34,116 nucleotides of DNA from Candidatus Hydrogenedentota bacterium (GCA_018005585.1 JAGMZX010000046.1:4689-38804), one strand, 5' to 3'. Shown: positions 15,029 to 24,898, counted from the first letter of the stretch. The notes: generated by a model from the letters alone, not told the origin. Translations and numbers: made by a program.

Positions 15029-18000
15029 TCACCACGTCCGCTGTACCACCCGGAATACGGCCTGCCCCGCCGTGCCGGACAGCAGGTCGCGCGCCGTAGC
15101 CACGTAATGGCCTGTGCGTTCGTTGCGCGCAAGCGGGATGAAACCCTCGCCCCGGCCCCCTTCGCACCGGACGTTTACCGCGTAATACTTGAGTTCCTCC
15201 CCCTGCATGGTCTCGAGCGTCACCCGGACCAGATGGGTTCCGCACACGCCGCCCCGCGCTTTCACGCGAATCTGAAACACCAGCCGTTCCCCCTGCGCCA
15301 CGGTATCGGCCGCGATGAGTTCCAGCGCCCCCACCTCGTAAGGCAACCGGGCAAACAGCGCCGCCTCGCCGCGCCCGAGATGGAACCGCGCGCGCCTTCC
15401 AGGAACGGGCAGACGCGCCAGCAGGTCATAGACCGTATCACCCTTCTCGAAATCGAGGCGCACGGTCATCTCTTCCGGTCCGGAGTCCGGCGCGCGCACG
15501 GCCAGCAGCAAGTCTGCATCTCCGAAACGGTATCGGCGCCGCTCGCCGGGCAGCCACCCATCCTCCGGGACGGCAAGCGCTACGTCCGGCGCGATACCCG
15601 CATCAGCAAGCGCCTGACGCAGAAGCGCGTACACGCCATGCGTCAACGCCGGGTCGCCGTCCTCCGCCACAGCGGGAAACGGGTGGTTCAAGACAAGCCG
15701 AATACCCTGGGGCGTATCCAGCCGCAGCCAAATGGGCACATCGCCCGCCGCGCTTCCCGCCCGCGCCGTAACCGCAGCCAGCCGCGCGTCGGCAACGGTC
15801 CTGCCTGTGGCGGGGCCCGCCGGCTCCCGCCCGGGAACGGCCACGGGCGCGGCAGCGGGTTCCGGCGGGATGGCGTTCGGCGCGTACTTCACGCCGAACA
15901 AATCCGCCAGCGGTGGCGCGTCCCGTTCCACGCCGTGCGCATCCAGAACGCCGGGCAGCAGGTCCGCAATCACGTGCCCCCCTCGTTCCGCGAAGCCGGT
16001 TATGGCTTCGACTTCCTTGCCGTCAAGCGCCCGCGCCATGGGCAAGACCAGCAGCGCGTACGCCGCGAGCCCGTCTGCCGTCGCGTCCTCCCCCGCGATG
16101 ATATCGAAACCGACGCCCGAACCCTCCAGGAAACAGATAATCCGCTGCTGCGCGTCGTTGTACCGCGCGCCACAATCCGGCCCGGCAGCGTCGCAATACA
16201 GGCTGGCGCGCGAATCGTAGACGGCCACGCGCGCCTGCGCCGGAACCGCGCTCAGCAGCAGCGTGTCCAGTCCTTCGCCTACCGTGTCATACGCGGCGGA
16301 AAAGGCATCGAAAAACGCGGCGGGCCGTCCGTCCGGCAACAGCGCCGCCTGCGGCGCCCCGTGAAACGCATTGCCGAACGGCTCCAGAAACCAGACGCCA
16401 TCGCAGCCGTTTGCGGCCGCGTGCCACGGCAACCAGCGCGCGCGCTCCGGCGACAACGGCGCATCCCCGTTGATTGCCAGCGCGAACCGCCCGCCCGTCT
16501 TCCCAAAGGAACGCAGTTTGGCTTCCAGCGCCGCGTCCGGGCTCACGGCGATCCAGTCCATGGCGCGCGCCAGCGCAGCCCAGTGATAGCCTCGCATGCA
16601 GGGGTCGTCCTGCCGTGCTCGGAAACCTGTCCGGGCCTGTGCATCGGCCCCGAGTATGGCATCGCGCATGACGTTCATGTAGGCGCTGAAGACGCCGTCC
16701 ATGAACATTCGAAAATCGGCCCACGATGCGGGATGTCCGGAATGTAACGCCTCCTCCCGGGGGGACGGTCGCACTTCCACCCATTCGGCAAAACCCGTGC
16801 CCCAGGCACTGTTCAGGCCCTCAAGCCCGCCGTAGCCCTCCTTGAGCCGCGCCCGAAACGCGTCCAGACAATGCGCGCACTGACAGATATTCTCGTCGCT
16901 CGCGCACAGATAGGCGGGGTTCCCCAGCGAGTAGTCCAGCACGCCGTCCCCGCGATAGCGCTGCACGGCTTCCGTCACACGCTTGCTCTCAATCGCAGTG
17001 TGGCTCGGGTCGCTTAAACAGGGAACGCGCACCAGTCCTTCCTCCGCCCGCTCCGCGGCAACGTGTCCCGCCGCCGCGATGGGCCGCAGGTTCATGCGCG
17101 TCAGGTGCCGGTGCGCGGCCGCGCCCGCCTCCGTATAGACAGAGTCAAACCCGGCGTGCGCCAGCGCGTCCAGCAGATGCCGCGCGTTGTATTCGTAGGC
17201 GTTCGGCGTCACGGCCGTCAGATGCAGCTTGTGCGGCAGCCGCGCCTGCCGCACGGGAAGCACGCGCACCTCCGCCGCCGCCATGTTCAACTCCCAATCT
17301 TCGAAGGTGTGCATTTCACCGGGCACGGCGTACACCTCGACGCGCACACTCGGCGTGATCAGGTCGGCAAACGGAAGCGACAACACGACTTCGCCGCCGC
17401 CTTCGGGCGCCGGCATGGCGCTATCCGCCACGAGCCGCCCCACTGCGTCTATGGCGCGCGCATAGATTGCCAAAGGGCGCGCCGCCCCATAGAAAGTCTG
17501 CGTCTCCAGCGCGATTTCCAGGTTGTCGTGGGGTAGCAGGATGGACTTGGAAAGACGCAGGTTCGTGAAAGAGGGCCAGCCCGTGACCTCGACCGGTTCC
17601 GTATGCCACAAAACGACGCCGCGCCGCCCGTGCAGCTGGATATCGAGCAAGTAGCGGCCGGGCCCGGCCAGCACCTCCGCGGTATAGCTGTCCGCGCCTT
17701 TTTTCAATTCCGGCAAGTCGTCGTAGACCACACGCAAGCCGCGGTTCGGGTCGCGCAATTGCACGGTTACGCCGTAGTCCCGCTCCGCGGGCTCAGCAAA
17801 ACGGGCCTGAAATGTGCGAATGGGCGATTGTACCACCGTGTCGCGCATGGTCTGCACGAACTCCGGCGGCAGGTCCGGCGGGATTTCCTCCGGTGGCGGC
17901 CCCTGCGGCGCCATAGCAATCACCTGCGTTACGCGCATGACGGAATCACGGCCAGCAGCCCAACACACCGCGCGCGCAACAAGCGAGAAGTAGGAATCCA

Positions 18001-18712
18001 GAAACTCCGGCACGGCATGGACCGGATTGGCCAGCGCAGGCAGCAGGCAATGGGTTGCGGGCTTGTCCTCGCGAAACGGGAGCAACACGACGCGACCGTC
18101 GCCATAGGTGGCCGCCCGCACAAAGTCCAGTCCGCCGTGCCACTCGGGCGTAACGGACTCCCCTATGCCGCCGGTAATCGGACTGGTATCCTCCACCGGT
18201 TTGAGCGCTTCAAGAAACGTCTCGAAGACGATTCCCGCCGCTTCATCGTGATTGGCCAGCACCAGTCCCGCGCCCCCCGCTACCGCGCGGAACAAGACGC
18301 TTTGCGTTTCCACCGGCAGGGTGTTCAAATCGACATTACCCACAATGATGACGTCGAGCGGCTCCCGCAGCGCGCGGTCCAGCCGCGCCAGCACCTCACC
18401 GGCCGACGCGCCCGGCGCCTGTTCCTCGGCGAGACTCGCGTCACAGCCCGGATGGCCGCGGTCCCAAACACCGACAACTTCCAGGCTTAGTTCGAGCCGC
18501 TGCGACAGTTCCATTGCGTCCCGCAGCGTATAGCGCGGCGCGACGAGCAGGCCCCGGATGGGGCCGTCTTCCAACGGCTTGGCCCACAGCACGTGGGACG
18601 TCGCAAACGCGCCCTCGAAATCGAAAGCGGGCGCGTCGATACGTTCCTTGGCGCAAGCGTGACAGAGAACGCAAACGGAAAGCACAACCACCATGCGGCA
18701 AGACAACATCAT
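15029..18712 (-). CDS. Large GH42-like lipoprotein (beta-galactosidase-type barrel)
   Basis: A 1227-aa predicted lipoprotein. The signal ends in LCHAC with the lipid-carrying Cys20. Residues ~40-250 look like a Rossmann/GATase-type domain (PIRGLLVAP; DVIIVGNVD). About 300-490 appears to be beta-sandwich. About 495-830 resembles the GH42 beta-galactosidase barrel: 'DYSLGNPAYLCASDENICQC' followed by 'CLDAFRARLKEGYGGLEGLN' is the usual GH42 'Y..CxxC...F..WL...Y.s...LN..WGT' region. A GATase-like segment (about 870-970) matches the GH42 trimerisation domain, then a C-terminal beta domain. The catalytic Glu pair is not assigned, so activity is uncertain. The ATG at 18712 has GGAG upstream; longer frames would lack the signal. 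Probably binds or hydrolyses galactosidic glycans at the cell surface. Confidence 0.75.
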   Translation of the reverse strand: MMLSCRMVVVLSVCVLCHACAKERIDAPAFDFEGAFATSHVLWAKPLEDGPIRGLLVAPRYTLRDAMELSQRLELSLEVVGVWDRGHPGCDASLAEEQAPGASAGEVLARLDRALREPLDVIIVGNVDLNTLPVETQSVLFRAVAGGAGLVLANHDEAAGIVFETFLEALKPVEDTSPITGGIGESVTPEWHGGLDFVRAATYGDGRVVLLPFREDKPATHCLLPALANPVHAVPEFLDSYFSLVARAVCWAAGRDSVMRVTQVIAMAPQGPPPEEIPPDLPPEFVQTMRDTVVQSPIRTFQARFAEPAERDYGVTVQLRDPNRGLRVVYDDLPELKKGADSYTAEVLAGPGRYLLDIQLHGRRGVVLWHTEPVEVTGWPSFTNLRLSKSILLPHDNLEIALETQTFYGAARPLAIYARAIDAVGRLVADSAMPAPEGGGEVVLSLPFADLITPSVRVEVYAVPGEMHTFEDWELNMAAAEVRVLPVRQARLPHKLHLTAVTPNAYEYNARHLLDALAHAGFDSVYTEAGAAAHRHLTRMNLRPIAAAGHVAAERAEEGLVRVPCLSDPSHTAIESKRVTEAVQRYRGDGVLDYSLGNPAYLCASDENICQCAHCLDAFRARLKEGYGGLEGLNSAWGTGFAEWVEVRPSPREEALHSGHPASWADFRMFMDGVFSAYMNVMRDAILGADAQARTGFRARQDDPCMRGYHWAALARAMDWIAVSPDAALEAKLRSFGKTGGRFALAINGDAPLSPERARWLPWHAAANGCDGVWFLEPFGNAFHGAPQAALLPDGRPAAFFDAFSAAYDTVGEGLDTLLLSAVPAQARVAVYDSRASLYCDAAGPDCGARYNDAQQRIICFLEGSGVGFDIIAGEDATADGLAAYALLVLPMARALDGKEVEAITGFAERGGHVIADLLPGVLDAHGVERDAPPLADLFGVKYAPNAIPPEPAAAPVAVPGREPAGPATGRTVADARLAAVTARAGSAAGDVPIWLRLDTPQGIRLVLNHPFPAVAEDGDPALTHGVYALLRQALADAGIAPDVALAVPEDGWLPGERRRYRFGDADLLLAVRAPDSGPEEMTVRLDFEKGDTVYDLLARLPVPGRRARFHLGRGEAALFARLPYEVGALELIAADTVAQGERLVFQIRVKARGGVCGTHLVRVTLETMQGEELKYYAVNVRCEGGRGEGFIPLARNERTGHYVATARDLLSGTAGQAVFRVVQRTW

Positions 18713-18800
18713 GAAACCGCTCCAACCACCTGCGGACTTCGGAACCCGCGCATGAATGCCCTCAACCGGACCATGCAGCGGATATCCTTGCGTCGGGAAG

Positions 18801-18809
18801 AGTGTACCA
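18801..18809 (-). promoter_or_regulatory. Extended -10 candidate for the GH42-like gene
   Basis: The minus strand reads TGGTACACT: TG, one base, then TACACT. No convincing -35 was seen. It lies about 90 bases upstream of the ATG at 18712. Confidence 0.25.
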
Positions 18810-18856
18810 GAAATCCCTCTGCTCCCCGCATGCCATCGATCGCTTGGAGCTGCTCT

Positions 18857-18885
18857 TTGCCTGCACGTGGGAACCCGAGTATACT
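18857..18885 (+). promoter_or_regulatory. Sigma70-type promoter for the aldolase-sialidase operon
   Basis: TTGCCT (18857-18862), exactly 17 bases, TATACT (18880-18885). The predicted start near 18892 gives a ~31-base leader carrying the AAGGGAG ribosome site. Confidence 0.6.
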
Positions 18886-18922
18886 GCCGCATTCAAGGCT
18901 GCATACACAGAAAGGGAGCATC

Positions 18923-19813
18923 ATGAAGTTCAAAGCGGAAGGCATCATCTCTGCAATGGTCACGCCGTTTACCAAGGGCGGTGAATACGTCGATTTCGAC
19001 AAGGCCGGTCCGCTCGCCGAATGGCTTGTGAAGCGCGGCGCGTCCGGCCTGTTCCCGTGCGGCACCACCGGCGAAGGGTTGCTCATGACCCCCGAAGAGC
19101 GCAAGACCGTCGCCGAGGAAGTCGTGCAAGCGGTGGGCAAGAAGGCCCTGGTCATCATACAGACCGGCGCGCTGGACACGGCCACCACCATCGAATTGAC
19201 GCGGCACGCCCAGGAAATCGGCGCGCACGCGGCGGGCGTTGTCGCGCCCGGCTTCTACGGTTACGACGACGCGGCGCTGGAACTCTTCTACCGCTCCGTC
19301 GCGAAGGCGGTGCCCGGGTTCCCCGTGCTGCTCTACAATATTCCCGGCTGCGCGAAGAATTATCTCAAGCCCGACCTCATCGCCAAGCTCGCGGAAATCG
19401 ACAACATCGTTGGCGTGAAAGACAGCACCTGCGACATGATTCAGCTTACGCAATTGCTCAGCGCCGTGCCGAAGGATTTCAACGTCATCAACGGCGTCGA
19501 TGACTACGGCTATCAAGCGTTCCTGGCGGGCGCCAAGGCAGCCGTTTCAGGGACCTCGAACGCCGTCATCGACCTGTACCTGGGCGTTTACACGAACCTG
19601 AAGAAGGGCAACTTGAAACAGGCGTGGTCGTGGCAGGTCCGGCAGTCGGAAGCGTGCCGCATCTTTGAATACGGGCGCATGAGTTCGATGGTCAAGGAAG
19701 GGATGCGCTTGCGCGGTTTCGACGCGGGTTATGTGCGCCCGCCGCAGCGGGAATTGACCAATGCGGAGAAAAAGGCGCTCGCGAAGCGGATGGAAAAAGC
19801 CGGGTTGATTTGA
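18923..19813 (+). CDS. DapA/NanA-family class I aldolase (dihydrodipicolinate synthase / N-acetylneuraminate lyase superfamily)
   Basis: A 296-aa TIM-barrel class I aldolase, the family's normal length. Key residues are visible: GTTGEG (47-52) at the pyruvate carboxylate site, Tyr138 in LLYNIP, and the Schiff-base Lys166 in VGVKDST. These fit dihydrodipicolinate synthase, N-acetylneuraminate lyase and keto-deoxy-sugar-acid aldolases alike. Because the next gene in the operon is a secreted sialidase-like protein, sialic acid or related keto-acid cleavage is attractive, but lysine synthesis cannot be excluded. The ATG at 18923 has AAGGGAG seven bases upstream. Confidence 0.88.
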   Translation: MKFKAEGIISAMVTPFTKGGEYVDFDKAGPLAEWLVKRGASGLFPCGTTGEGLLMTPEERKTVAEEVVQAVGKKALVIIQTGALDTATTIELTRHAQEIGAHAAGVVAPGFYGYDDAALELFYRSVAKAVPGFPVLLYNIPGCAKNYLKPDLIAKLAEIDNIVGVKDSTCDMIQLTQLLSAVPKDFNVINGVDDYGYQAFLAGAKAAVSGTSNAVIDLYLGVYTNLKKGNLKQAWSWQVRQSEACRIFEYGRMSSMVKEGMRLRGFDAGYVRPPQRELTNAEKKALAKRMEKAGLI

Positions 19814-19915
19814 CCGCTTGCCGCGCGCCCGTTTTTCGGGACGCCCTGCTGACGCGCCGGAGCAGACGGAGCAGCCGCCGCGCCGAAGGACGCACAAAAA
19901 ACGGAGGAACTGCAC

Positions 19916-21049
19916 ATGGCAGCCGCTCCCGCGGGAATTGGCGGAACTCAGAAACGCAGTGTCCGGCCGCGTACAGGTCTGCTCGTTTTCGTTCTTGCCG
20001 TGCCGGCGCTTTTGCAGGGCGCTGCCGCGCTGGCGGATGCGCGGGGCGGCATCTTCTATGAGCGCATTTTCGGCCCCGAGATTCCGGGCGAATACAAACA
20101 CCCCGCATCCATCGCGGAACTCGATACCGGCGACCTGTATCTCGCTTATTACGGCGGCTCAGGCGAGTACGGAATGGATACGAAGGTCTACGGCGCACGG
20201 CTGAGCCCCGGCGCCGCACAATGGACCGCGCCAGAACCAATCGCGGACACGCCGTGGCGCTCGGAAGGCAATCCGGTCGTTTTCCAGGCGCCCGGCGGCC
20301 TGGTCTGGCTGTTTTATGTGGTCCGCTACGGCGACACGTGGTCGGATTCGCGCATCCACGCGAAAATCTCGGAGGACGGCGCGAAGACCTGGTCCGATTC
20401 TATGCTGATCGCCGACGAGAAGGGCATGATGGTGCGCGGCAAGCCCCTCGTCCTGAACAATGGCGACTACCTCCTGCCTGTCTACCATGAGACTGGCCAC
20501 GACCGCGAGAGGGTAGGCTCGGACACCGTCTCGTTCTTCCTGCGGTACGACCCGAAGACGCGCGTGTGGTCCGAATCGTCCCGCATCCGCTCGCGCACCG
20601 GAAATCTCCAACCTGCGCCCGCACAGGTCACGGACGATTACCTCCTCTGTTTCTGCCGGCGCGGCGGCGGGTACGAGCCCGTCACGGACGGCTTCGTGGT
20701 CCGGTCGGAGTCGCACGACGGCGGGCGCACCTGGAGTGAGGGCGTCGATACCGAATTCCCAAATCCGAATGCCGCGGTCGACTTGCTCAAGCTGCAAAAC
20801 GGCCATCTGCTGCTCGTCTACAATGACAGCATGACTGACCGCACCCCCTTGACTGTCGCCCTGTCCACCGATGACGGAGAGACTTGGCCGTTCAAGCGGG
20901 ACATCGCCACCGGACCGCTCGATTACGCGTATCCGTACGCGATTCAGGCCCGCGACGGCAAGATTCATCTGGTCTACACCTCGCACGAACGCACTGTTGT
21001 CAATCGCGCGGTCTTCGAGGAATCGGCCCTGCGCGAAGCGCCGAAATAA
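19916..21049 (+). CDS. Secreted sialidase-like six-bladed beta-propeller (BNR_2)
   Basis: A 377-aa protein with a long-n-region signal peptide (hydrophobic core about 20-40). It has the BNR_2 exo-alpha-sialidase-type beta-propeller fold. Asp-box motifs are seen as SEDGAKTW, SHDGGRTW and STDDGETW. Repeated 'G.lyl.Y' and 'l.NGdyLLPVY' blade segments are typical of this family. The canonical sialidase Arg triad cannot be assigned safely; many relatives act on other glycans or only bind. The ATG at 19916 has GGAGGA upstream. It lies 102 bases after the aldolase gene and is likely in the same operon. Its stop lies only 10 bases from the end of the convergent SGNH gene. Confidence 0.85.
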   Translation: MAAAPAGIGGTQKRSVRPRTGLLVFVLAVPALLQGAAALADARGGIFYERIFGPEIPGEYKHPASIAELDTGDLYLAYYGGSGEYGMDTKVYGARLSPGAAQWTAPEPIADTPWRSEGNPVVFQAPGGLVWLFYVVRYGDTWSDSRIHAKISEDGAKTWSDSMLIADEKGMMVRGKPLVLNNGDYLLPVYHETGHDRERVGSDTVSFFLRYDPKTRVWSESSRIRSRTGNLQPAPAQVTDDYLLCFCRRGGGYEPVTDGFVVRSESHDGGRTWSEGVDTEFPNPNAAVDLLKLQNGHLLLVYNDSMTDRTPLTVALSTDDGETWPFKRDIATGPLDYAYPYAIQARDGKIHLVYTSHERTVVNRAVFEESALREAPK

Positions 21050-21059
21050 CAGATGCGGC

Positions 21060-22121
21060 CTACGGGGCGGCCGACGCCACGTCTTCCGCGAGCCTTTCAG
21101 CCACGATGCGGTGTGTATTGCCCGTGGGATGCCCGTCGATCCCGTAATAATCACGACGGGCGCCCTTCGCATCCCGCAGCAGGTCCGAGTAATTCAGGAA
21201 CGTGATTCCGGCGCCGCTCACATAACCCCGAAGTTTCTCGCCCATCCGCTGCTCCGGATACACCACCACGTAGAAGGGGAGACCGGGGAAACACCGCCGC
21301 AACGCGCCCGCGGACTCCTCGATCATCGCTGCCACCAACCGGAAGTTCTCTGGCCGGTCGACAGGCGGATAGTCAATGCGAAGATACTGAACCGACGGCA
21401 AGCGCAGGAACGCGCGATAGCAGGCCTGCGTGACGGGCCGTCCCGTTTCGAAGGCGCCATGATGCACGAGTCGTCCGTCTTCCAGCGTCAGGCAAGGCAG
21501 GTCGCCGCCCCAAGTCGTGCTGACCCATGCGGTGCCGATTGCCCGGTCGATATGATGGTCAATGAAGACGTATACGGCGATCCCCTCTCGTTGGGCTACA
21601 TCCCGCGCAAAGTCCTCTTTGGCCGCCAGCAGGCACATTTGCTGTGGCCCGTAGGCCTTGAACGCGAAGTTGTACGGCAGGTACGCGGGCGCCGCGCGCG
21701 CAAAATGGGCCGGCAGCGTCTCGCCATCGTTGACGCCTTCACCAAACGCAAAGGAACAGCCGAAGAAAAGCGCAAACCTGTCCCGCAGCGCGGCGTTGTC
21801 GACGGGCGTACAGCGCCGGCCCAGCGCGTCGATGGTGTAGTCGCACTCCTGCGCTTCGCCCGCCGTGCCAGCCAGCCGCATATGCACGCGCGCGTTTGGC
21901 CGCGCGCGAAACCCCAGATGCGGGTCGGTCTCGATCAAGCCCTCCCCCTCCCACGCCGCCACTCCTGGTTTTTCACCGGCAATGCGGATGCGCAGCAGCA
22001 CGTAAAAGACGGATTCCAGAGCGAGCCACGGAATCACGACGGCGACGCTGCAGAACACGAGGGAGAACCAACGGGGATGACACCGCGCAAACGCGGTCAC
22101 ACGTCGAATCGCGCGCCGCAT
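21060..22121 (-). CDS. Membrane-anchored SGNH/GDSL-like hydrolase
   Basis: A 353-aa protein with an N-terminal charged tail and one hydrophobic helix (about 17-40). Block I of the SGNH fold appears as FFGCSFAFGEGV (catalytic Ser after GC). The closing block GIDGHPTGNTHRIVAERL supplies the Asp-x-x-His pair. The middle contains 'FKAYGPQQM', which may be the Gly/Asn-bearing block. It probably acts outside the cytoplasm as an esterase or acyl-transfer partner on sugars. The ATG at 22121 lies two bases after the TAG of the upstream oxidoreductase gene (22124-22126), so the two are translationally coupled. Substrate unknown, with acetylated glycans plausible in this cluster. Confidence 0.75.
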   Translation of the reverse strand: MRRAIRRVTAFARCHPRWFSLVFCSVAVVIPWLALESVFYVLLRIRIAGEKPGVAAWEGEGLIETDPHLGFRARPNARVHMRLAGTAGEAQECDYTIDALGRRCTPVDNAALRDRFALFFGCSFAFGEGVNDGETLPAHFARAAPAYLPYNFAFKAYGPQQMCLLAAKEDFARDVAQREGIAVYVFIDHHIDRAIGTAWVSTTWGGDLPCLTLEDGRLVHHGAFETGRPVTQACYRAFLRLPSVQYLRIDYPPVDRPENFRLVAAMIEESAGALRRCFPGLPFYVVVYPEQRMGEKLRGYVSGAGITFLNYSDLLRDAKGARRDYYGIDGHPTGNTHRIVAERLAEDVASAAP

Positions 22122-22123
22122 CG

Positions 22124-23392
22124 CTACTGCCGTTGCAGGACGGAGCCGCACGCGGCTGGGTCGGGCCAGGCCGACTCGGGAAACGCGCGCCCTTCCGTGT
22201 ATTCGCGCACGTCGACAAAAACGGCCTCCTTCTCGCTCGATTCGTATCCCGCCATGAGCACCGCCATCGTGTCCCACGCGAGCATCGGCCCCGACTGTGG
22301 CTGCCGCAGCGGGTGCAACGCGCATTCCACCGCATCGTCCATTTCGTTCACGTAACCATGCGCGTGAAATTGCCTCGGACGCGGGAACGAGGTGCCCTGC
22401 GGCGTTGGCAGCTTCTCGCGCATCAGCAGGTTGCCCGCGACCGCGCCGTCCGGAAGGAACAACTGATGCTCGTCATTCGGATTGATCCGCATATCATACT
22501 GTCCAAAGTCGGTGATCACGGAAAACTCGTTCCTGATGCCGCTGATGCTCAGGTCATATCCAAGCAGTTCGGCCACGGTACCGTCCTGAAACACCACGGT
22601 CAGCCGGCCAAAATCGTCGACGTGCTGCATCACGCGGAAGTGCCGTCCCGCCGGTTTGGGCTGATGCTTCAGCACCTGAAGCGCGACTGCCGAAACCCTG
22701 GCGGGCCGAATCGGCTTGCCGTTGCGCAGAATGCCCTCGATTTGCTTCAAGTACAGCGCGGGCCCCAGCGGATGGCAGGCCTTGTTGAACAGCGAGCCGC
22801 CGCCGGACTTCGCCGGAGTGTCGTATGCAGGCGCATGAGACCCCTGATGTGCGCAGACGCCCCACTGGTAGAGAACCGTCCCCTTCTTGCGTTTCATCGC
22901 CTCGCGCAGCAGTTCCGCCACCGCCTTCACGCCATCCACGTAAACCAGGTTCTCCGCGTACAACAGTCTCGCCTGAGATGCCCCTGCCACGTCCAATACG
23001 CGGCTGAGCGCCTCCATGGTCTCGCGCTTGCGCGCCGCGGCGTCCGCCTCGCGCCCTTCGGCGTACCCATGCCAGATGATGGGCGGCTTCTCGAGCACAA
23101 TCACCTTCACGGCCGCCTGCGCCGCCTCCATCACGTACTGACCATGCACGTAGTTCGCGCACGCGATGTTGTCGATGTCCGGCCGGATGCTGTTCAGCAT
23201 CGTCTCATGGGACAAATAAGCCTTCGCCACGCCGTGCTTTTCCGCGAATTTGCGCGCGTTCCCCAGATGCCCTGAGTTTACGCCCGCCAGCACGATGTCC
23301 ACTCCGTTCTTGTGCGGGATCATACCGTAGGCCTGCGCGGTGAAATCTCCGGCGAAGCCTGTCCCGCTGATCGTCACCTTGAGTTCTTGCAC
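22124..23392 (-). CDS. Gfo/Idh/MocA family oxidoreductase (cytoplasmic)
   Basis: A 422-aa NAD(P)-dependent oxidoreductase. The nucleotide-binding motif GTGFAG lies at about 9-14 and the EKP motif appears as IVLEKPPI. No export signal is seen, unlike the other Gfo/Idh/MocA protein in this window. The start is a GTG at 23392 with GGAGG five bases upstream; the longer TTG- or ATG-type frame upstream has no ribosome site and would add non-homologous residues. It sits between the fucosidase gene (112-base gap) and the SGNH gene (2-base gap) in one operon, so it may process a sugar released by the fucosidase. Substrate unknown. Confidence 0.85.
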   Translation of the reverse strand: MQELKVTISGTGFAGDFTAQAYGMIPHKNGVDIVLAGVNSGHLGNARKFAEKHGVAKAYLSHETMLNSIRPDIDNIACANYVHGQYVMEAAQAAVKVIVLEKPPIIWHGYAEGREADAAARKRETMEALSRVLDVAGASQARLLYAENLVYVDGVKAVAELLREAMKRKKGTVLYQWGVCAHQGSHAPAYDTPAKSGGGSLFNKACHPLGPALYLKQIEGILRNGKPIRPARVSAVALQVLKHQPKPAGRHFRVMQHVDDFGRLTVVFQDGTVAELLGYDLSISGIRNEFSVITDFGQYDMRINPNDEHQLFLPDGAVAGNLLMREKLPTPQGTSFPRPRQFHAHGYVNEMDDAVECALHPLRQPQSGPMLAWDTMAVLMAGYESSEKEAVFVDVREYTEGRAFPESAWPDPAACGSVLQRQ

Positions 23393-23504
23393 AGCCGCCT
23401 CCGCGTTCGTTCTTTCCTCGCTTCCATGCGGATGCCGCGCGGGCAAACCCGCCGCCGCATCGCGCATTCTTCCGGCATAGTCATGATTTCCACACGGGCC
23501 CGTC

Positions 23505-24884
23505 CTATTCGACCTGCAACGGCTCGATATCTATTTCGTTGTCCGCGGGACCGTCCAGTTCCAGCTTGATAATAGTGTCTATGGCATTCCATTCGGCTGG
23601 CGGCAGCGCAATGCGCAGCCGTTCGCCGCTCAGTTCCCAAGTGATGTTGCCGCCGGTAAGCGCCGCGGCCGTCACGACCCCGGCTTTCAAGCGCGGCAGG
23701 CTCAGGGTGCCTCCATCCCGGCGAAAAACGTGCAGGTACACGTTCCGGCCCTTGTAAGTGGCGCCGCCCCAAGCCCCGTTGCGGTACGGGCCGCCGCGCG
23801 TACCGTAGATGCTCTCGCCGTACTCGCCGAGCCATGCGCCGATCTGCCGCAACACCGCGGCCTGCTCCGGCAAAATCTCGCCCGTGGGCATGGGCCCGGC
23901 ATTCAGCAGCAGGTTGCCATCGCCACAAACGCAACTGACCAGCATCCGGATGCATTCCTCAAGCGAGCGCGTGCGCCCGTCGGGCCGATAGGACCAGCCG
24001 CCGCCGTCCTTGCACTCGGTCATGGTAATGCAAGATTCCCAGGGCCGCTCGCGCTGGAACGTGCCGACCTTCTGTTCCGGCGTGTCAAAATCCCCCCGCG
24101 TCAGGGCGGCAGTCCCGGGCGAAGGCGCGTCTTCCGTGGGACGGATAAACCGCGCCGCACGATCGTTGACCACGATACCCGGCTGCAGCAGGTAGAGCAT
24201 GTCGAAAAGGCTCTGAAAATCGTAATCGCGCCAGTTCCCGGCCACGTGATCGAACCACAGTATGTCGACACGTCCATAATCGGTAATGAGTTCGCGGACC
24301 TGTTCACGGTAGAAGGCGTCATATTTCCGGTTATCGCCCGCGAGATAGTCCGGGTGCGTCCAGTCCCGGGTCGAGTAGTACCAGCCCAGCATCAGCCCGT
24401 GCGCATGCGCCGCGTCCGCAATCTCTTTGCAGATATCGCGCGCGAACGGCGTCGCCCGGATGCTGTACTCGGGGCGCAATCGGGTCGGCCACATGGAGAA
24501 CCCGTCGTGGTGCTTGGCAACGAACACGACGTACTTCATGCCGGCGTCCTTGGCAAGCTGCATCCAGGCGTCCGCATCGAATGCTGCCGGATTAAAACGC
24601 CGGTAGAGAGCGTCGTAGGTCTCGGCCGGCACGGACTCGAGACCGGGATGGTCATGGGGATGCCCAATGCGCGACCAGCTGATCTCCGTGCCGTTCACGC
24701 TCGCCGGGCCCCAGTGAATGAACATGCCAAACCGGGCCTCGCGCCACAGCGCAAGACGCGCGTCGCGCTGTGCCGGCGTCTCCTGGCAAGGCAACAGCGG
24801 GGCTGCGTCTGACGCATGCACGGGCTGTGCCATCAGAAATGCCAGCACCGGTATTGCGGCGAATACAGCCGGCGTCGCGGTCAT
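23505..24884 (-). CDS. Secreted alpha-L-fucosidase (GH29)
   Basis: A 459-aa enzyme removing terminal alpha-L-fucose from glycans. After a signal peptide (about 1-25, VHASDA) come the GH29 signatures FIHWG (55-59), AKHHDGF (123-129), LGWYYSTRDW (166-175), and VDILWFD with the nucleophile Asp212. The C-terminal ~90 residues form the usual beta-sandwich. Length and motif order fit active GH29 enzymes. The acid/base cannot be placed with confidence because it varies between subfamilies. The ATG at 24884 has GGAG eight bases upstream. A 7-base-arm inverted repeat lies immediately upstream, suggesting repressor control. First gene of a three-gene operon. Confidence 0.93.
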   Translation of the reverse strand: MTATPAVFAAIPVLAFLMAQPVHASDAAPLLPCQETPAQRDARLALWREARFGMFIHWGPASVNGTEISWSRIGHPHDHPGLESVPAETYDALYRRFNPAAFDADAWMQLAKDAGMKYVVFVAKHHDGFSMWPTRLRPEYSIRATPFARDICKEIADAAHAHGLMLGWYYSTRDWTHPDYLAGDNRKYDAFYREQVRELITDYGRVDILWFDHVAGNWRDYDFQSLFDMLYLLQPGIVVNDRAARFIRPTEDAPSPGTAALTRGDFDTPEQKVGTFQRERPWESCITMTECKDGGGWSYRPDGRTRSLEECIRMLVSCVCGDGNLLLNAGPMPTGEILPEQAAVLRQIGAWLGEYGESIYGTRGGPYRNGAWGGATYKGRNVYLHVFRRDGGTLSLPRLKAGVVTAAALTGGNITWELSGERLRIALPPAEWNAIDTIIKLELDGPADNEIDIEPLQVE

Positions 24885-24898
24885 TGTGTGTCTCCGGA

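Noticed and set aside
14938-15132. Short minus-strand ORFs over the RNA candidate
   Set aside because: They overlap the end of the lipoprotein gene or are only about 13-64 codons, with no conserved composition. The paired stems are a better explanation.
14948-16747. 599-codon + strand ORF
   Set aside because: It is antisense to the GH42-like lipoprotein, which has a lipobox, ribosome site and recognisable barrel; this frame is Arg-rich noise.
20871-23275. Two long + strand ORFs (494 and 459 codons)
   Set aside because: They are antisense to the SGNH and oxidoreductase genes, which have family motifs and a coupled start-stop junction.
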